Of a stretch of 64,000 nt of DNA, positions 1-8,232 are shown in pieces. This DNA is from Nonomuraea cavernae (GTDB lineage Bacteria; Actinomycetota; Actinomycetes; Streptosporangiales; Streptosporangiaceae). Location of the stretch: contig NZ_BMNH01000005.1 of assembly GCF_014646355.1 (NCBI RefSeq), positions 1-64,000 on the forward strand, written 5' to 3'. The position numbers were made by a program, and so were the translations under genes. The first letter of the stretch is position 1. The number at the start of each line of letters is the position of its first letter. The notes beneath the pieces were generated by a model, which ran no database searches, was not told the DNA's origin, and saw only the letters and a list, made by a program, of their open reading frames with translations.

Positions 1-208
1 GCCCCCGTCACAGACTGTCTTAGATCAACAGCCAGTGTCATGGGGTCACGAGCTCTCGCACGTCAGGCCACGCCGACGTCCTTCCCCCTCAAGATCGAAG
101 AGCCCCATATTCCCTACTATCAGCATCTTCGCCCGGCCGGCTACGGTGACGTCGCTGTCGGTGATTGTTGCAGCGCTGCTATATGAGGAGAGCGAGCACC
201 GGGCATGT

Positions 209-997
209 TCAACCATCTCCTGCAGAGCTGCCGTTCAAGCCCTGTATGTCTCTGACGAGGTCTTCCCGTTCATAGCTACCAAAAATAGAACTAAGTTGGC
301 TAAGGAGAATCTCGCGATGCTGAGCTCCTAATGGCGCGAGGAAATCTTTGATGATCTCCGCAACACGCTCGACTGCCAGTGCTTCTTCTGGAGTGGTAGT
401 CGATCCCATACCATCCTGAACTAGTCCAACAACCTGCTCGAAATTATTGCCCATCTTGAGAAGTTCCGGCAGTTTTTCGGCCTTCCCGTCGAGCCACCAG
501 AGCCTAGCGACCTGGGCATCGGCGAGTAGGTGATCGCGTACATAGCGAGATTGACGCGCCTTCATCGCATAAGTTGCTTCCGTCAGAGCGCTCTGGCGTA
601 GCTCTTTCTCGAAATCCTCGGCATAGGTTTTTATGTTATCGTTCGCCCACAGCCTTATTTGAACGGACGTTAGGCGGCGATCGATTCTGCGAGCTTGCCT
701 GTAAACCGCGATTTCGGCTTCGCTCTGCGCTTCTCCTTCTGACAGAACGGAGAATTTAGGTGTGACGCGTTCCAATATTTCGCGAAGTTGACTATGCGCT
801 CGATAGGTCTCCTCCATATTTGGTGGGCTGCCCTCGCCCGTTATCGTCCACGTAAGTTGAAGTGATGCCTCAAAGTATGCCTCTGGCAAGGAGCTCGGAA
901 GAGGGCGCACTGAAAAGCTGCTCTGATGATGCTGCTCGATAGGCGCTTGCTCATACCTAGAGGCGAGCAGATTGCGGATCCAAGCCAATACGCCCAC
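209..997 (-). CDS. Hypothetical helical protein, last gene of the Pycsar-like operon
   Basis: A 262-residue protein that I do not recognise. It has no signal peptide. The first 15 residues are hydrophobic/amphipathic (MGVLAWIRNLLASRY), residues about 25-60 could be beta-rich, and the rest looks mostly helical and charged. The GTG start is chosen because GGAG lies about 6 nt upstream, and that GGAG overlaps the TAG stop of the preceding gene, which implies translational coupling. It is the promoter-distal gene of the four-gene minus-strand set 4727-209. Its base composition is clearly AT-richer than the AICE core. Context suggests an accessory role in the same defence system, but no domain supports a specific function. 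Confidence 0.7.
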   Translation of the reverse strand: MGVLAWIRNLLASRYEQAPIEQHHQSSFSVRPLPSSLPEAYFEASLQLTWTITGEGSPPNMEETYRAHSQLREILERVTPKFSVLSEGEAQSEAEIAVYRQARRIDRRLTSVQIRLWANDNIKTYAEDFEKELRQSALTEATYAMKARQSRYVRDHLLADAQVARLWWLDGKAEKLPELLKMGNNFEQVVGLVQDGMGSTTTPEEALAVERVAEIIKDFLAPLGAQHREILLSQLSSIFGSYEREDLVRDIQGLNGSSAGDG

Positions 998-1006
998 CGA
1001 CGTCTC

Positions 1007-3109
1007 CTACATCTCTTCATACGTGTTGCGACATGATCGGTTCCAAAGGTCGGGCCGCAAACCCTCGATTCTAGCTAGCAGTTCCTCGTAGAGTGCCTCG
1101 CGTGGCAGCACTGACGGCTCATGAGAACTGTGTGCCCAACGCCTAGCGAGCGGGATGATTATTCCGATATCGTAGCTGCTCCTACATGCTGTAGCGAAGA
1201 TTTCAGTGATGACTTCACTAGATGCTTGCATCTGGACGCTGGCTTCCATCCATGCCATGGCAAGTGTGGAAGCGCCAGCTGTGGTTTGAGAGTTTCGGAG
1301 AGTTGCGCGCCACCCCTGAGCGAGGATATCGATTAGGTCTTGATCTGCAGGAGGGAGAGGAATAAAAGCAAATCGTTCCTCTATGTGTTCCTTGGCCAAA
1401 GTTGCGAATGCAAGAGCACCAGTGGTCTGGCGTTCCGACGTGCTATTGGTCCAATCTACAACTTCTTTGAGGATTATTTCTCTAAGGCTGTCGTCTTTGC
1501 CGAGTGCGGCAAGTGCTGCACACACGGTACCTTTGACGCGAAGTGAATCACGGTCTGCAAGGTGCCGAAGACGCGTTAACGCTACCCCGGGAAAGAAGTT
1601 TCCGAGATTTCCTCCGCAAACTTCTGCCACGGTGACCTGAATGTCTTCCGGAGTTAATGACAAGACCGACCATTGATATAGAGACTGTCGGATGCTCCGT
1701 CCTATCTCAGTGCTAAGTGCCGCGTTATCCAGCAACTGTACTGCACGTGCTCGACTTGTATACCTGCCCGCCCAGCTCGTAACCGCATCGACTATCAGAT
1801 TGGGCGCATTATGAGAGTCCGCAAGATGCAGTAGCGCTGAGACTATGTGGTCGCTCCCATTTTTATCGCCGAGAGAAATGATCCAGGGGTCTAGATGCTT
1901 GCGTAAGTAGACTTGATCCCCCCAAACATAATCAAGAACGGGCAAGGCGTAGTCTGTTCGGCGAAAACGAACTACTCCGTCGACTAGTTCTGCGTCTATG
2001 GAAGCCAACAGCCTGGATGCACCTGGTCCAAAGCTGCCACGCCCGGGATATTTTTTTAGCTCTAGTAACTCTACGAGTTGCTCTGTCGCGGAGAATACTG
2101 CATCCGGTTGCGCACCCTCCAGGGCAGATGCGGCGAGTACAAGCGCGCGATCATATTCGGACTGGTCGGTGCTTGTGCTGCCAAACAAATCTCTTACGCC
2201 TGCGTTGGCTCGCTCCAAAAATTCAGCTAAGACTTCTTCGATCGTCTCTTCGGAAGTGCAGTCCTTTTCGTCGGCTCGCTTCCTCGCCAGGCTAGCGAGA
2301 CGTGTAGCTTCACGAGGGGTGGCGCCCTGCAGAGCATCTTTAAATTTGGGGTAGGCGGCATACTGATCCGCGTACCACCTAGAAGTTGCGCACGCTAGAT
2401 GCGAACGAAACACGGACTCTGCGCGTGGACCAACGATCGACACCACCGAGTCGTCATCTGGATCAAGCAGGCGGCATTCTTTAGAGGTTGCAATGATGAC
2501 GAGGCCGGATGTGGCAGACCGAATGCGGGCAACGTAGTCGCGGAGGACCTTGGATAGTCTCCTGACAGTTTCTTCTTCGAGCTCACCAAGATCTATGAGA
2601 TGGCCCTGTCCGTTCTTCGCGATGAGGGAGCGTTCGATTTCGTCAGGATCCAGAAGTATCTGTACGGGGTGTAGTTGAGTGGCAAGTATTGCGTTTACTG
2701 AGGTTATGAAGCGACCGGTTCCTTCGTCTCCAGTGATGACGACGAATCTTTTCTGACGCAGGACTCTTTCTATCTCGCTCGCCTTGTCATCTCCATTCCG
2801 ATCATTACGTACGTATGTGTCGCTCATTTCTTGTAGGACGTCTGGGTGGAGTACTCTGGTCGCAACATTTTTTCGAGCTTCGCCTAAGTTGACGTGTCCG
2901 ATGCGAGCGCCAACGAAAGCGGCGCCCACGGCCTCCTGAAAACTATTTTGAAGGAGTAAAGGTTCTTGTGGTTCTGCCTGCGCCTCGTCAGGTTTATCTT
3001 CAGATGCTTCGTCATCAACCTCTTCCTTGGCCTCGGATAGATCCGGATCAGGTGTGGGTTCGATCTCTTGCGCCGAGTGGGCTTGGGGCGAAGATTCTGT
3101 GTCCGTCAC
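1007..3109 (-). CDS. Large P-loop (STAND-like) protein with helical-repeat C-terminus
   Basis: 700 residues. Residues 1-50 are acidic and low-complexity. Residues 64-76 (AFVGARIGHVNLG) form a short hydrophobic, glycine-rich motif. Residues 127-133 read GDEGTGR followed by FIT, a degenerate Walker A with Lys replaced by Arg, of the type seen in actinobacterial STAND-like regulators. A hydrophobic strand ending in IIATS near residue 210 could be the Walker B/sensor strand. The C-terminal half is helical and could form HEAT-like repeats. The GTG start overlaps the cyclase stop by one base (TAGTG), with GGAGCAGGAG upstream, so the two are coupled. Likely role, by context: sensor or scaffold for the adjacent cyclase. 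It might bind nucleotide without hydrolysing it. Confidence 0.75.
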   Translation of the reverse strand: MTDTESSPQAHSAQEIEPTPDPDLSEAKEEVDDEASEDKPDEAQAEPQEPLLLQNSFQEAVGAAFVGARIGHVNLGEARKNVATRVLHPDVLQEMSDTYVRNDRNGDDKASEIERVLRQKRFVVITGDEGTGRFITSVNAILATQLHPVQILLDPDEIERSLIAKNGQGHLIDLGELEEETVRRLSKVLRDYVARIRSATSGLVIIATSKECRLLDPDDDSVVSIVGPRAESVFRSHLACATSRWYADQYAAYPKFKDALQGATPREATRLASLARKRADEKDCTSEETIEEVLAEFLERANAGVRDLFGSTSTDQSEYDRALVLAASALEGAQPDAVFSATEQLVELLELKKYPGRGSFGPGASRLLASIDAELVDGVVRFRRTDYALPVLDYVWGDQVYLRKHLDPWIISLGDKNGSDHIVSALLHLADSHNAPNLIVDAVTSWAGRYTSRARAVQLLDNAALSTEIGRSIRQSLYQWSVLSLTPEDIQVTVAEVCGGNLGNFFPGVALTRLRHLADRDSLRVKGTVCAALAALGKDDSLREIILKEVVDWTNSTSERQTTGALAFATLAKEHIEERFAFIPLPPADQDLIDILAQGWRATLRNSQTTAGASTLAMAWMEASVQMQASSEVITEIFATACRSSYDIGIIIPLARRWAHSSHEPSVLPREALYEELLARIEGLRPDLWNRSCRNTYEEM

Positions 3110-3942
3110 TACTCCTGCTCCTTCTTTCGACGAGATTCAAAAAATCCCTCCGGGAGGTCTATATGAACTCCGTCGTGAATTTCGCTTGCAGTGATGTTCC
3201 CCCCGACGGGGCCATGGAAGATGGCCGTAGCGCTTGGGGATGGTACCGATGACTTGGCTGCACTCGGCTCTGTGGTGGCCGCGTGTGATTCCAGACCCCG
3301 GCGTGAGCGCCGCGGTATGTATAGCCACGCAGACTGACTAAATCCTTTGTCTGGAATCGCTGCGGTAACTGGTTCAAACTCTGTCTCGTGTAGCTGTATA
3401 TATCCAGCCTGCACTACATCTTCAAAAACGCGTTGAGAGATTATCGAACCGACTAGAGTCACGTCTGGTTGGCTCTGCCTCAGCGCTTCTTTTAGAGGGG
3501 CGGAGTCTAGTAATCTGCATGCGTATATCGTTGGTTCGCTGATCCGATCCCGGAGCTCGTCACCTTCGTCATGTATAGGCCCGATATGTATGCTGACCCG
3601 CAGGCGTAGATCGAGAGACCGCTCTTTGGCGCGCAGACCGGGCGCGAGCTCATACAGCACATCTTGTAAGCCCGGTACAACTCGGTCGATGAGAGCAGGG
3701 ACGTATCTTGTCTTGGTGCCGAAGATGTATCCGTCCCCTGTAGCCTGTGGGAACCGTCGCTTCTCCCATACTTGCGGTATCCCACAACGGGTTAATGCCG
3801 TTTGGAGCGCTTCCGGTATTGCGGCGCTTAGGTCGGGAAGATAGACACTTTGGTGCTTGCTAAATTGAACGCAATCGACCGCAATCAACCCGCGATAAGG
3901 CGGAAGCCGCCGGCTGGAGGTCTCTCTAGATGCTGGATGCAT
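3109..3942 (-). CDS. Class III nucleotidyl-cyclase homologue (PycC-like)
   Basis: 277 residues from the ATG at 3942, chosen for GAAGGGA upstream; the open frame itself reaches 4062. Class III cyclase features: a first metal-binding Asp at D23 (AVDCVQFSKH), the hairpin GDG at 69-71 with D70, the RVSIHIGP strand at 115-122, and ACRL at 141-144 with R143. The usual Asn of the N-x-A-A-R-L motif is not present (TIYACRL). In Pycsar defence, PycC cyclases make cCMP or cUMP on infection to open a membrane effector; that activity is inferred here from the PycTM-like gene directly upstream. The tail (243-262) carries the motif GPVGGNITASEIHDGVH, which resembles bacterial RHIM/amyloid-signalling motifs. 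It is coupled to the downstream P-loop gene. Confidence 0.75.
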   Translation of the reverse strand: MHPASRETSSRRLPPYRGLIAVDCVQFSKHQSVYLPDLSAAIPEALQTALTRCGIPQVWEKRRFPQATGDGYIFGTKTRYVPALIDRVVPGLQDVLYELAPGLRAKERSLDLRLRVSIHIGPIHDEGDELRDRISEPTIYACRLLDSAPLKEALRQSQPDVTLVGSIISQRVFEDVVQAGYIQLHETEFEPVTAAIPDKGFSQSAWLYIPRRSRRGLESHAATTEPSAAKSSVPSPSATAIFHGPVGGNITASEIHDGVHIDLPEGFFESRRKKEQE

Positions 3943-3976
3943 TGCGCTTCCCTTCGCCGTGAACTCGTTCTCCAGT

Positions 3977-4008
3977 TGCGACCTGCGACCTGCGACCTGC
4001 GACCTGCG
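3977..4008. repeat. 7-bp tandem repeat (TGCGACC x4 plus 4 nt)
   Basis: Four perfect copies of TGCGACC in the gap between the PycTM-like gene and the cyclase gene, about 35 bp upstream of the chosen cyclase ATG. An open frame from 4062 reads through the repeat. A change of one unit would shift that frame, so the repeat matters if the upstream start is used. Confidence 0.9.
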
Positions 4009-4154
4009 GGTCGTCGGATGAAGCGTGGCTAAAGATCCCGGACGGTTCATCCATGAACTCATCCATACGTTGCTCGCCGCCTTTTGACAACTCCCGTAGG
4101 GGCCAAAAGAGTCTTTGTGCTTCTATGTCCGAATCGCACCTCGTTGGTGGAGTG

Positions 4155-4727
4155 TCAGGTCATCGGGATGACGGTGTTCAGTGAGACAGAGGCGAGAGTT
4201 GCAATGAGCGCCAGCAACAACAGCCAAAAGCCCCAGCGGACGAGGCGGTACTTGCGTCGGACGATGCCTGCCACCTGTCGCAACTGATCAGACACTCGCC
4301 CGAGATCGAAAGTTCGGGAGCGCAAGAGTGCCTCAGCGACCTGTTCGGTCGTGGTGTATGGCAGGACATCCGCCCAGTAGCTGACCATGTCAGGACGTAG
4401 GGTGCCCCATCTAGTGGTGCGTGGGTAGACGGCAGCTGCTAAGCATACGAGTGCTAGAAGGGCTGCCCCGGAGCCGATCCACCACAGCCACTCGATGCCG
4501 TTCGACAGGGAGAATGGTGACCAACTACCAGCGAATAGTCCGCCAGCGGTGGCACCCAGCCCGAGGCCGACAATTCCTAGTAGCACTTGAGCTTTGGCGT
4601 CCGCCCTGTTCAGTTCCTCCCGCGCCTCGCTAAGGAGCAGCGCTCCGTAAGCGCACGCATCCTCCTCGGCTAGATCGCGTGGGCTGGAGTTGGGGCGTGC
4701 CAGGATGGCGAGGACTCGACGAAGCAT
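4155..4727 (-). CDS. PycTM-like membrane effector (Pycsar system effector family)
   Basis: 190 residues. It carries the family hallmark ADAKAQVLL in the first membrane helix region (about 43-51), a second hydrophobic span around residues 80-102 ending in VYPR, and a third near the C-terminus (about 166-187). This architecture fits the Pycsar effector family, whose members sense a cyclic pyrimidine nucleotide and disrupt the inner membrane. The ATG start has GGGAGAAG about 7 nt upstream. It is the first gene of the minus-strand set, with the cyclase 212 bp downstream of its stop. The pairing of a PycTM-like protein with a class III cyclase homologue is the main reason for calling this locus Pycsar-like. 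Confidence 0.75.
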   Translation of the reverse strand: MLRRVLAILARPNSSPRDLAEEDACAYGALLLSEAREELNRADAKAQVLLGIVGLGLGATAGGLFAGSWSPFSLSNGIEWLWWIGSGAALLALVCLAAAVYPRTTRWGTLRPDMVSYWADVLPYTTTEQVAEALLRSRTFDLGRVSDQLRQVAGIVRRKYRLVRWGFWLLLLALIATLASVSLNTVIPMT

Positions 4728-4921
4728 GATTGATCTTCTCCCGAACAGGGACGGCTACTAAGGGGAAGCCATAGATCTCGATCTAACGCGGGGATGGTCC
4801 CTCAAGCACGGAAGTGTCAGCACCTACACGAACGTGCCCCCCGCGCACGCGGTGCTCGGCGCCGGGGTCTTCGGAGATGCTCAGCCTGTTGTCCGGTCGC
4901 CGGCTCTACTGTTGCTGACGC

Positions 4922-5338
4922 CTATTCGCCGTCTACGTCCCAGACCAGGACCGTCCGGTCAGCGGGCAGAATGCGGTTGCGCTTGCGGGGCTGCTTGAGC
5001 ACGAACACCGGCACCCCCTCGGGGATGTCCAGCTCCTTCCGCTCGTCGGGAGACGGCATGCGAGCGCTGACCTCCGCGGCCCCTTCGACGGAAACTCGTT
5101 CAACGGGCACCTGTGGTCGGACGTAGGAGCCTTCACGCTTCACGGTGACGACCAGTCCCTCGCCCCGTAGAACCCCCAGCGCCTGCCGCACGGCGACGCG
5201 GCCAAGCTCGTACTCCTGCATGAGCCGGGTCTCGGAGGGGAGCGCCTGACCAGGCTTCAGCCTGCCGGCGACGATCTCCGCGCGGATGATGTCGGCGAGC
5301 TGCCGGTGCACGGGCCGATCGGAGCTGAAGTCGATCAC
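4922..5338 (-). CDS. GntR-family transcriptional regulator
   Basis: 138 residues with an N-terminal GntR winged helix (about 8-75: HRQLADIIRAEI, then LPSETRLMQEYELG and VRQALGVLRGEGLV). The C-terminal 60 residues are short and do not form a full UTRA or FadR effector domain. Small GntR regulators of this kind control transfer and replication in AICEs. The gene is divergent from the small Cys-containing gene at 5447, and an imperfect palindrome (5368-5389) lies between them. It marks the left edge of the recognisable AICE core, since the genes to its left are AT-richer and unrelated. Confidence 0.85.
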   Translation of the reverse strand: MIDFSSDRPVHRQLADIIRAEIVAGRLKPGQALPSETRLMQEYELGRVAVRQALGVLRGEGLVVTVKREGSYVRPQVPVERVSVEGAAEVSARMPSPDERKELDIPEGVPVFVLKQPRKRNRILPADRTVLVWDVDGE

Positions 5339-5367
5339 AGCTGTTAATCATCACAACCCCACTACCT

Positions 5368-5389
5368 CATATAGCCTTGTAGGCATATG
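5368..5389. promoter_or_regulatory. Imperfect palindrome between divergent AICE genes
   Basis: CATATAGCCT then TGT then AGGCATATG, an inverted repeat with one unpaired base. It lies in the AT-rich divergent spacer 29 bp from the GntR start, so it is a plausible GntR operator. Binding is inferred. Confidence 0.4.
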
Positions 5390-5446
5390 CTCATAAGCGT
5401 TGACGTGGAGAAACGTTGCCATAACGCGATGGGGAGGGTTGCCGCT

Positions 5447-5755
5447 ATGACCGAGGTTCTCGATGTGGAGCTGGACGCTTGGCCATGCCCGCAGCTCGCG
5501 CCCCACCCGCCGGCTCGCACTGGTGGTCGCGTGACCTGTCTTGACTGGGCAGCCGAGTCGCCGGCTCGTGCCCGAGTCGTGGATTACACGTGCTCATGCC
5601 GGGTGATCGTGTACGAGCTGCTCGCCTCCGGTGGCACCTACGTGATCCGTCGCACGCACCAGACCGTGCCTCCCAGGGTGGCCTACGCCGGCCCGTGGCT
5701 TCGCCGCCCAGCGGATCGCATGTGGATGCTGATCCTCACAGGTGAGGCACGTTGA
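5447..5755 (+). CDS. Small hypothetical AICE protein
   Basis: 102 residues from the ATG at 5447, chosen because GGGGAGGG precedes it by about 9 nt; the frame is open from 5387. Three cysteines lie in the middle (TCLDWA and TCSCRV), and a conserved-looking VIYELLASGGTYVIRR follows, a pattern common in small hypothetical proteins of Streptomyces and Nonomuraea AICEs. No signal peptide or membrane helix is seen. It is divergent from GntR and precedes the double-winged-helix regulator. Function unknown. Confidence 0.6.
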   Translation: MTEVLDVELDAWPCPQLAPHPPARTGGRVTCLDWAAESPARARVVDYTCSCRVIVYELLASGGTYVIRRTHQTVPPRVAYAGPWLRRPADRMWMLILTGEAR

Positions 5756-5892
5756 CGACCCGACCCCGGGAGCGGCGAAGCCGCCCGCCCGCGCGTCCCA
5801 GAGCCCAGGTCAGGCGACGGCCCGCGCGCTCATCCCCGCCGACACCCGCTCGCCTTAGCCTTGAGTCCGTTGTTGCTCGGCAAGGGAGCCTC

Positions 5893-6375
5893 ATGACTCA
5901 AGGCAAAGCTCAGCCCACCTATGCCGTCCTGGCCGGCGACCTCCGTCGGCGGATCACGACGGGGGAGTACCCGCCGGGCGGGATGATCCCGTCGGAGACG
6001 GCGCTGATGGAGGCGTACGGCGTGGCCCGCGGGACGGTGCGCCAGGCCCTCGCGGAACTGGAACGCGAGGGCCTGGTCGTCAGCCACATGGGCCGAGGGC
6101 GTCGCGTTCAAGGCCAGGCCGCGGACGCGAAGCCTGCTACGCGCTACGAGGACGTGGCCAACCAACTTCGTCTCGCCATCAAAGCCGGCGAGTTCCCCCC
6201 AGAGGTGCGTCTGCCTGGTGAACCTGTCCTCGCAGAGAGGTTCGGCACGGCGCGCATCACGGTACGCAAGGCCCTGGAACTGCTTCAGCGAGAGGGCCTG
6301 ATCGTCGTCATTCCCAGTAAGGGCCGCTATGTGGCCACCGGTCCCCCACCTCCCGATACGAACAGCGAGGGCTGA
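5893..6375 (+). CDS. Tandem GntR-type winged-helix regulator
   Basis: 160 residues from the ATG at 5893 (AGGGAG 6 nt upstream); the frame is open from 5752. Two GntR winged-helix domains lie in tandem, residues about 8-75 (AGDLRRRITTGEYPPG, LPSET-like segment, GTVRQALAELEREGLV) and about 85-150 (ANQLRLAIKAGEFPPE, ITVRKALELLQREGLI). No effector domain is present. Two DNA-binding heads in one chain would suit closely spaced half-sites. It is followed 3 bp later by the APH-fold kinase gene and is probably co-transcribed with it. Confidence 0.85.
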   Translation: MTQGKAQPTYAVLAGDLRRRITTGEYPPGGMIPSETALMEAYGVARGTVRQALAELEREGLVVSHMGRGRRVQGQAADAKPATRYEDVANQLRLAIKAGEFPPEVRLPGEPVLAERFGTARITVRKALELLQREGLIVVIPSKGRYVATGPPPPDTNSEG

Positions 6376-6378
6376 TCC

Positions 6379-7293
6379 ATGACCGAGATCTACACCGGGC
6401 GAGGCTTCTCCCAGTACGACGCATTCAGGGCGCTCGTCGCGGCCTGCGAAAATGTCGGCCTGGACAGCCGAGGCGCGCGTCTCATACGGCTGGGAGAGAA
6501 CGCGCTGTATCGCCTCGCGTCGGCTCCGGTCGTCGTGAGGATCGCTCGGAGTGTGGATCTGCTGCCCGATGTCCGTAGGGAGGTCGCGGTGGCGAACTGG
6601 CTCAGTGCGGCCGGCTTTCCCAGCGTGCAGCTCTGGCCGGACTGCCCGCAGGCGACAGTCCATGACGGCAGGGTGGTGACGTTCTGGCGCCACGTGGACA
6701 CCGACGGGCCGGCTCCCGGGTTCGTGGACCTGGCGGTGATGCTCAAGGAGCTGCACGGCCTGGCCAAGCCGGTGGACCTGGTCCTGCCGCTGTTCGATCC
6801 GCTGGCCCGCGTTGAGGATCGCCTGGACTGCGCCTTCACGGTCGCGGACGAGGACCTCGGGTTCCTGCGCCAGCGGGTCAAGGACCTCTACGCCGAGTAC
6901 ATCGCGCTCGACTTCGCGTTGCCCACCGGCCACATCCACGGCGACGGGCACAAGGGCAACCTGCTCCGCACCACGGGCGGGAACGTGATCATGCTGGACT
7001 TCGAGGCGTTCGCGTGGGGGCCTCGCGAGTGGGATCTCTGCACTGGGGTGGGGATTCCGTTCAGAGGGTTCCGCTGGGTCTCGCCAGAGGAGTACGCACA
7101 GGCTGTGGACGCGTACGGGTTCGACATCACCGAGTGGCCTGGCTTCCACACCCTGCGCCGTATCCGCGAGATCACGATGACCACGTGGCTCATGCAGAAC
7201 GTGGACCTGAGCCCTGACATCCGCGCCGAGTTCGACCACCGCATGGCGTCACTGCGGCATGATGTGCTGCCGCGCAGCTGGCGGCCCTTCTGA
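6379..7293 (+). CDS. APH-family phosphotransferase (aminoglycoside phosphotransferase fold)
   Basis: 304 residues. The kinase-like APH fold shows in HIHGDGHKGNLL (catalytic-loop Brenner motif with Asp and Asn) and VIMLDFEAFAWGPREWDL (Mg-binding Asp and the GPREWD motif typical of the family). An N-terminal ATP-lobe stretch runs to about residue 90. Such genes are frequent in AICEs next to GntR regulators. The substrate is unknown, and antibiotic resistance should not be assumed. It ends 14 bp before the convergent gene 7308-8069. Confidence 0.8.
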   Translation: MTEIYTGRGFSQYDAFRALVAACENVGLDSRGARLIRLGENALYRLASAPVVVRIARSVDLLPDVRREVAVANWLSAAGFPSVQLWPDCPQATVHDGRVVTFWRHVDTDGPAPGFVDLAVMLKELHGLAKPVDLVLPLFDPLARVEDRLDCAFTVADEDLGFLRQRVKDLYAEYIALDFALPTGHIHGDGHKGNLLRTTGGNVIMLDFEAFAWGPREWDLCTGVGIPFRGFRWVSPEEYAQAVDAYGFDITEWPGFHTLRRIREITMTTWLMQNVDLSPDIRAEFDHRMASLRHDVLPRSWRPF

Positions 7294-7307
7294 ACGGGGT
7301 TCGTAGC

Positions 7308-8069
7308 TCAGTAGCGATGGCTGGGCCAGTGCGGGTCCTCCCAGCGGGCGGGGCCGGTGAGGCTGAGCAGCCTTACTCGGTGCAGTAGTTGCTCCGGTGC
7401 GCCTGAGGCGCGTAGGCGCGCTGGAGCGTGGCGTACCAGCCAGGCGGTCAGCGTGATGCGGAGGTCTTCCTCGTCATACCGGGTATCCCAGGGGAGCAGG
7501 TCTCCGAGCAGGTCGTACTCCCACTGGGCTACGGCTTTGGCGAGGTGCTGGTCGGCCACGGGGTCTGTTGATGTCTCCCAGATGTCGAGCCAGGGGGCGA
7601 GGGTGGCGGATGCCTCGGCGCACAGCGCGAGCACCTCGTGAGCAGGTACGGCGGCGTCGGGCGTGATGAGGCTGTGGGCCCACCAGGCGTGCAGGAAGGC
7701 CCTGACTGCGGCGGCCTGCTCGGCCGGCCATTGCTGCCAATTGCCGCGAGCCAGCGAGCGGCCGACTTCCTCCATGCCGAAAAGCGGCTCTACCTGGCCG
7801 CTGACCAGGGCGGATGCTAGCTGGGGCAGGATGCGGCGCAGAACTGATGCGGGGTCGTCCCAGTCGCTGGCCTCCCAGGTGCGTCGCAGCAGGTCAGGAT
7901 CCAGTTCCACGTCCGGCACCTTCAGGCGGGCCAGGTCTTCGGCGCTGCCCCAGTGGCATGAGCAGTTGTGTTCGTCAGGGTGGGCGGTCATCCCGCGAAA
8001 GGTAGTGGCCAGGTCCGCCAGGGCGGCGTCCAGGTGACGCTGTGCTGGCGTCTGCGCGGGGGTTGTCAT
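7308..8069 (-). CDS. Hypothetical Trp-rich cytoplasmic protein
   Basis: 253 residues, soluble and helical, with a HNCSCHWG motif near residue 34 and many tryptophans. I recognise it only as a type of hypothetical protein common in actinomycete mobile regions, not as a named family. It has no membrane segment. It is convergent with the kinase gene and upstream of nothing on its own strand, so it is probably monocistronic. Function unknown. Confidence 0.7.
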   Translation of the reverse strand: MTTPAQTPAQRHLDAALADLATTFRGMTAHPDEHNCSCHWGSAEDLARLKVPDVELDPDLLRRTWEASDWDDPASVLRRILPQLASALVSGQVEPLFGMEEVGRSLARGNWQQWPAEQAAAVRAFLHAWWAHSLITPDAAVPAHEVLALCAEASATLAPWLDIWETSTDPVADQHLAKAVAQWEYDLLGDLLPWDTRYDEEDLRITLTAWLVRHAPARLRASGAPEQLLHRVRLLSLTGPARWEDPHWPSHRY

Positions 8070-8232
8070 GGGCGTCCGCCTTGGGGAACTCCGGCAGCCG
8101 ACGCCAGCCGAAGATCACCACTTTATCGACTCAAACCGCCATCGTCATGAGGGAATCCCCCCGTAGAAGCCAGCGAACACCCGGAGACCAATCACAAGAT
8201 CCGCGACAGGATCAGAGCCCGCCTTCGCGCGG

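Noticed and set aside
35..331. 98-codon open frame at the window start
   Set aside because: It overlaps the end of the 262-residue gene antisense, has no RBS and an unremarkable translation.
4794..4920. GAACGTGCCCCCC as a possible tRNA-Arg att copy at the AICE left edge
   Set aside because: Only about a dozen bases resemble the tRNA-Arg flank and the match is not to the tRNA T-arm. It is chance-level similarity.
6379..7293. Antibiotic resistance by the APH-fold kinase
   Set aside because: The family is broad and the sequence gives no evidence for aminoglycoside or macrolide specificity.
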